A DNA stretch of 33,177 bases from JAZKFR01 sp040386295 (GTDB taxonomy: Bacteria > Pseudomonadota > Gammaproteobacteria > Burkholderiales > Rhodocyclaceae). The stretch covers positions 1-33,177 of the forward strand of contig JAZKFR010000182.1 of the NCBI GenBank assembly GCA_040386295.1. Direction: 5' to 3'. Below the pieces are notes generated by a model. The model was not told the origin of the DNA and ran no database searches. It saw nothing but the letters and a program-made list of their open reading frames with translations. Below are positions 31,268-33,177 of the stretch, piece after piece (position 1 is the first letter of the stretch; each line of letters starts with the position of its first letter). Both the position numbers and the translations under genes were made by a program.

Positions 31268-31921
31268 ATGGATTTTGAACAAGCACGCTTCAATATGATC
31301 GAACAACAAATTCGCCCATGGGAGGTGCTCGATCCAGACATCCTGCGTTTACTCGCGCTAAGCAAACGCGAAGAGTTCGTTCCCGAAGCACACAAAAACC
31401 TTGCCTTTGCCGACCTCTGCATCCCCCTAGGCGAGCAACAAAGCATGCTCGAACCCAAGCTAGAAGCGCGCCTACTACAAGCCGCCAGCGTCAAAAACAG
31501 CGACAACGTCTTAGAAATTGGAACCGGCAGCGGCTATATGGCCGCCCTGTTGGCGACCCAAGCCGCCTATGTAGACACAATCGAAATCAGCCCCGCCTTA
31601 GCCGAACGCGCCAAGCAAAACCTACAACGCGCTGGCGTTGCCAACGTCACGGTGCACATCGCCGACGGCCTACTCGGCTGCCCAGAGCAAGCGCCCTACG
31701 ACGTGATCATGCTCTCCGGCTCGCTGCCAACGATCCCCGATAGCCTGCTCAAACAACTCAAAATAGGCGGACGTTTGGTCGCCGTGGTCGGCCAATCTCC
31801 GGTGATGACGGCGCAACTAATCGTCCGCGTCGAAGAAGACGCGTTCAACAAAATCAAGCTGTTTGAAACCCAAGTTCCCGTGCTAAGCAACGCAGTCCAA
31901 CCAGCCCGTTTCGTTTTTTAA
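31268..31921 (+). CDS. Protein-L-isoaspartate O-methyltransferase-like protein
   Basis: This 217-aa SAM-dependent methyltransferase is of the Pcm family found in many beta-proteobacteria next to a rhodanese gene. It begins MDFEQARFNMIEQQIRPWEV; VLEIGTGSGYMAALLA (81-96) is the SAM-binding motif I, with TIEISPALAERAKQNL as motif II and PYDVIMLSGS as post-I. AAAGGAAAC precedes ATG 31268, while the frame is open upstream to 31214 with no better start. The rhodanese gene follows after 11 bp. Catalytic repair of isoaspartate is family knowledge and not certain for this branch. Confidence 0.88.
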   Translation: MDFEQARFNMIEQQIRPWEVLDPDILRLLALSKREEFVPEAHKNLAFADLCIPLGEQQSMLEPKLEARLLQAASVKNSDNVLEIGTGSGYMAALLATQAAYVDTIEISPALAERAKQNLQRAGVANVTVHIADGLLGCPEQAPYDVIMLSGSLPTIPDSLLKQLKIGGRLVAVVGQSPVMTAQLIVRVEEDAFNKIKLFETQVPVLSNAVQPARFVF

Positions 31922-31932
31922 AAGGCGCCACC

Positions 31933-32265
31933 ATGCAACAAATTTCAGCCCAACAATTAGCCGCATGGCTAGCAGAAGAAACCGATTCAGATCAGGCAAA
32001 ACCACGTCTACTCGACGTTCGTGAAGACTGGGAATACGCCCTATGCCACCTAGACGGCGCACAAGCCATACCCATGGGCAGCGTCCCCAGTCGGCTCCAA
32101 GAGCTAGTCCCAACAGAACCCATCGTCGTCATCTGCCACCACGGAATGCGCAGCATGCAAGTCGCACTCTTCCTGGAACAGCAAGGATTTAACTCGGTGT
32201 TCAATCTAACCGGCGGCGTACATGCTTGGGCGCAGGAAATAGATTCCAGCATGGCGCAGTACTGA
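31933..32265 (+). CDS. Rhodanese-like sulfurtransferase
   Basis: This 110-aa single-domain rhodanese has LLDVREDWEYALCHLDGAQA, IPMGSVPSRL and the active-site loop ICHHGMRSM with Cys68, plus NLTGGVHAWA near the end. Such proteins move sulfane sulfur through a persulfide on the Cys; the acceptor is unknown. It shares an operon with the upstream methyltransferase. AAAGGCGCC precedes the ATG. Confidence 0.92.
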   Translation: MQQISAQQLAAWLAEETDSDQAKPRLLDVREDWEYALCHLDGAQAIPMGSVPSRLQELVPTEPIVVICHHGMRSMQVALFLEQQGFNSVFNLTGGVHAWAQEIDSSMAQY

Positions 32266-32451
32266 GCTAGCGGGGCGGGGCTTACGCTTGGTGTTTAAGT
32301 TAGGCGCACACACGAGAGCATGGCCGGGTAATGGCTGAATCTAGTGAAGGGGGATTCGTAGTGGCTTTACCGTCGCCCTTAACGGCATGACCGTTTCAGA
32401 CGGCGATTCATCCGCTGTACACCGCACCCTACGTTATTTGGCTGGCCAACT

Positions 32452-32775
32452 ATGTTTGTAATTGAAGATGAAAGCCACGCAGAGTGGTGCGCTGAATTCC
32501 CCTCTTTTTATGCAGCGTTATCTGAACTTCAACGCAGAAGCCATATCCCTTGGCATTCAGAACCCAATGTTTGCCCGTGCATGAGTTGGAGAACCTGTGG
32601 CCGTGAATACAACATTCTTGAGTTTGATCAGGGGTCGGAGCGCGAAATATCTCGCGTGCCTGTTTTATCAGTTTCTTCAAAAGGCGTAGCTTGGAAAAAT
32701 GGATTTAGTCCTGAAGAAACAAACGCATATCTATCGGCTAACCGACCTGCGCGGACCTTAGAAGGCATCGGCTAA
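32452..32775 (+). CDS. Hypothetical protein of a two-gene unit (107 aa)
   Basis: I do not recognise a named family. The protein starts MFVIEDESHAEWCAEFPSFY and contains CPCMSWRTCGREYNILEFD around residues 42-60, with Cys residues that could bind metal. It ends TLEGIG. The stop TAA shares one base with the ATG of the following gene, so the two are translationally coupled. No Shine-Dalgarno is obvious. Short conserved-looking segments with Trp and Cys suggest a compact globular protein; whether it is an immunity or antitoxin-type protein cannot be told. Confidence 0.65.
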   Translation: MFVIEDESHAEWCAEFPSFYAALSELQRRSHIPWHSEPNVCPCMSWRTCGREYNILEFDQGSEREISRVPVLSVSSKGVAWKNGFSPEETNAYLSANRPARTLEGIG

Positions 32776-33107
32776 TGACCTGCTCAAATTGCGATCAATT
32801 TAATACCGAAGTTCAAATTCAATCCCCCGACCAACTGGCTCGCTTGGGAGCGAAGATACGCGCCGCTGTCTCTGCAAGCATCCTCAAATACAACAGCTTT
32901 GAGTCTGATCGAGAGCTCATCGGGCAGCCATCGTTTATGGCGTTGGAGTTTGCCGGCTCGTTGCCGCACACCATGCGCTACCACTTCCACTGCCCCACTT
33001 GCGGCAACTGCTACGGCCTGTTCCTTGAGACATATCACGGCAGCGGCGGCAGATGGTCGTTGCTGGGCAATTTGCCGTCTAACATTGCGGTCGAGAAGGA
33101 CGCTTAG
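32775..33107 (+). CDS. Hypothetical Cys-rich protein (110 aa)
   Basis: The second gene of the unit encodes a protein with CSNC at residues 3-6 and CPTCGNC at about 73-79, two CxxC motifs that could form one split zinc site. Between them are a helix (SPDQLARLGAKIRAAVSASI) and a strand region ending in HTMRYHFHCPTCGNCYGLFL. It ends 10 bp before the REP hairpin at 33118. The family and role are not known to me. The 1-bp overlap (TAATG) with the upstream gene argues that the two act together. Confidence 0.65.
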   Translation: MTCSNCDQFNTEVQIQSPDQLARLGAKIRAAVSASILKYNSFESDRELIGQPSFMALEFAGSLPHTMRYHFHCPTCGNCYGLFLETYHGSGGRWSLLGNLPSNIAVEKDA

Positions 33108-33117
33108 AAAAAGGAGA

Positions 33118-33138
33118 AAAAGGGGACGCTACCCTTTT
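33118..33138. repeat. REP hairpin AAAAGGG-GACGCTA-CCCTTTT
   Basis: AAAAGGG at 33118-33124 pairs with CCCTTTT at 33132-33138 around the loop GACGCTA. It lies 17 bp upstream of the RAYT start at 33156. Related sites occur at 356, 2343, 2440 and 6606. Confidence 0.85.
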
Positions 33139-33155
33139 TGTGCTAGCCTTCTGTA

Positions 33156-33177
33156 ATGCCCAGACTATCCCGCACAG
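33156..33177 (+). CDS. RAYT (REP-associated Y1 transposase), start only
   Basis: The last 22 bases of the window read ATG and then codons for PRLSRT. MPRLSRT is the common N-terminus of REP-associated tyrosine transposases, which cut and copy REP hairpins. A REP hairpin with the right loop lies just upstream, which supports the call. Only seven residues are visible, so this rests on motif plus context, and the rest of the gene is outside the window. Confidence 0.6.

Noticed and set aside
32299..32305. GTTAGGC as an integron attC core before the two-gene unit
   Set aside because: No matching inverse core at a suitable distance and no attC-like secondary structure was found.
1..33177. CRISPR array, rRNA or tRNA genes
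   Set aside because: No regularly spaced identical repeats, no rRNA-like stretch and no tRNA cloverleaf signature such as a T-loop GGTTCGAATCC were seen.

Overview
The window looks like a chromosomal segment of a beta-proteobacterium, most likely Burkholderiales and perhaps near Oxalobacteraceae. The basis is inference: the liuCDE leucine-catabolism order, adjacent leuC-leuD, the methyltransferase-rhodanese pair, PlsY and TsaD of proteobacterial type, and RAYT/REP elements of the kind that start MPRLSRT. The sequence is a draft with two 10-N gaps. In both cases the flanking bases overlap (CCAGC at 1512-1521, GCCTAGC at 14763-14772), so the gaps are probably artificial and both genes are probably intact.

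Layout. (1) 1-7.8 kb is an accessory, repeat-rich region. It holds an IS5-type transposase scrap with a perfect palindrome, a VapBC-type toxin-antitoxin pair, msrA with only the tail of msrB, REP-type repeats, a 417-aa unknown protein, a second unknown gene (495 codons when repaired) split by a complete IS3/IS407-type element with a 4-bp target duplication, a RAYT transposase remnant and a HicAB pair. (2) 7.8-14.5 kb is mostly core: a PfkB-family kinase, a glycine-zipper lipoprotein, PhoBR, leuCD, a small membrane protein and an Ala/Pro-rich lipoprotein. (3) 14.6-22.1 kb holds an ArsC/Spx-like protein, an unusual HslO, liuCDE, two DUF1289 proteins and a TolC-type outer membrane protein. (4) 22.3-24.0 kb is a 555-aa ankyrin-containing unknown protein. 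(5) 24.2-32.3 kb is core again: tsaD, plsY, folB, an RND efflux pair, a Pcm-like methyltransferase and a rhodanese. (6) 32.4 kb to the end is a two-gene unknown operon followed by a REP hairpin and the first codons of a RAYT transposase, cut by the window edge.

How the parts fit. leuC/leuD act in leucine synthesis, while liuC, liuD and liuE act in leucine breakdown to acetyl-CoA and acetoacetate; the isovaleryl-CoA dehydrogenase and carboxylase beta subunit are not here. The RND pump and membrane-fusion lipoprotein have no outer membrane gene in their operon, and the TolC-type protein 5 kb away is a possible partner. The REP hairpins at 2.4, 6.6 and 33.1 kb share a loop core with the RAYT gene at the right edge, so a RAYT/REP system has shaped this region.

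Most notable: an Hsp33 (HslO) in which all four zinc/redox cysteines are replaced by Glu, Glu, Asp, Asp at the exact CxC and CxxC spacing; an effector-like gene cleanly split by an IS so that excision restores its frame; two unknown genes sharing a REP-plus-pyrimidine 5' leader; and 11-bp-period tandem repeats on both sides of folB. No rRNA, tRNA or CRISPR array was seen.
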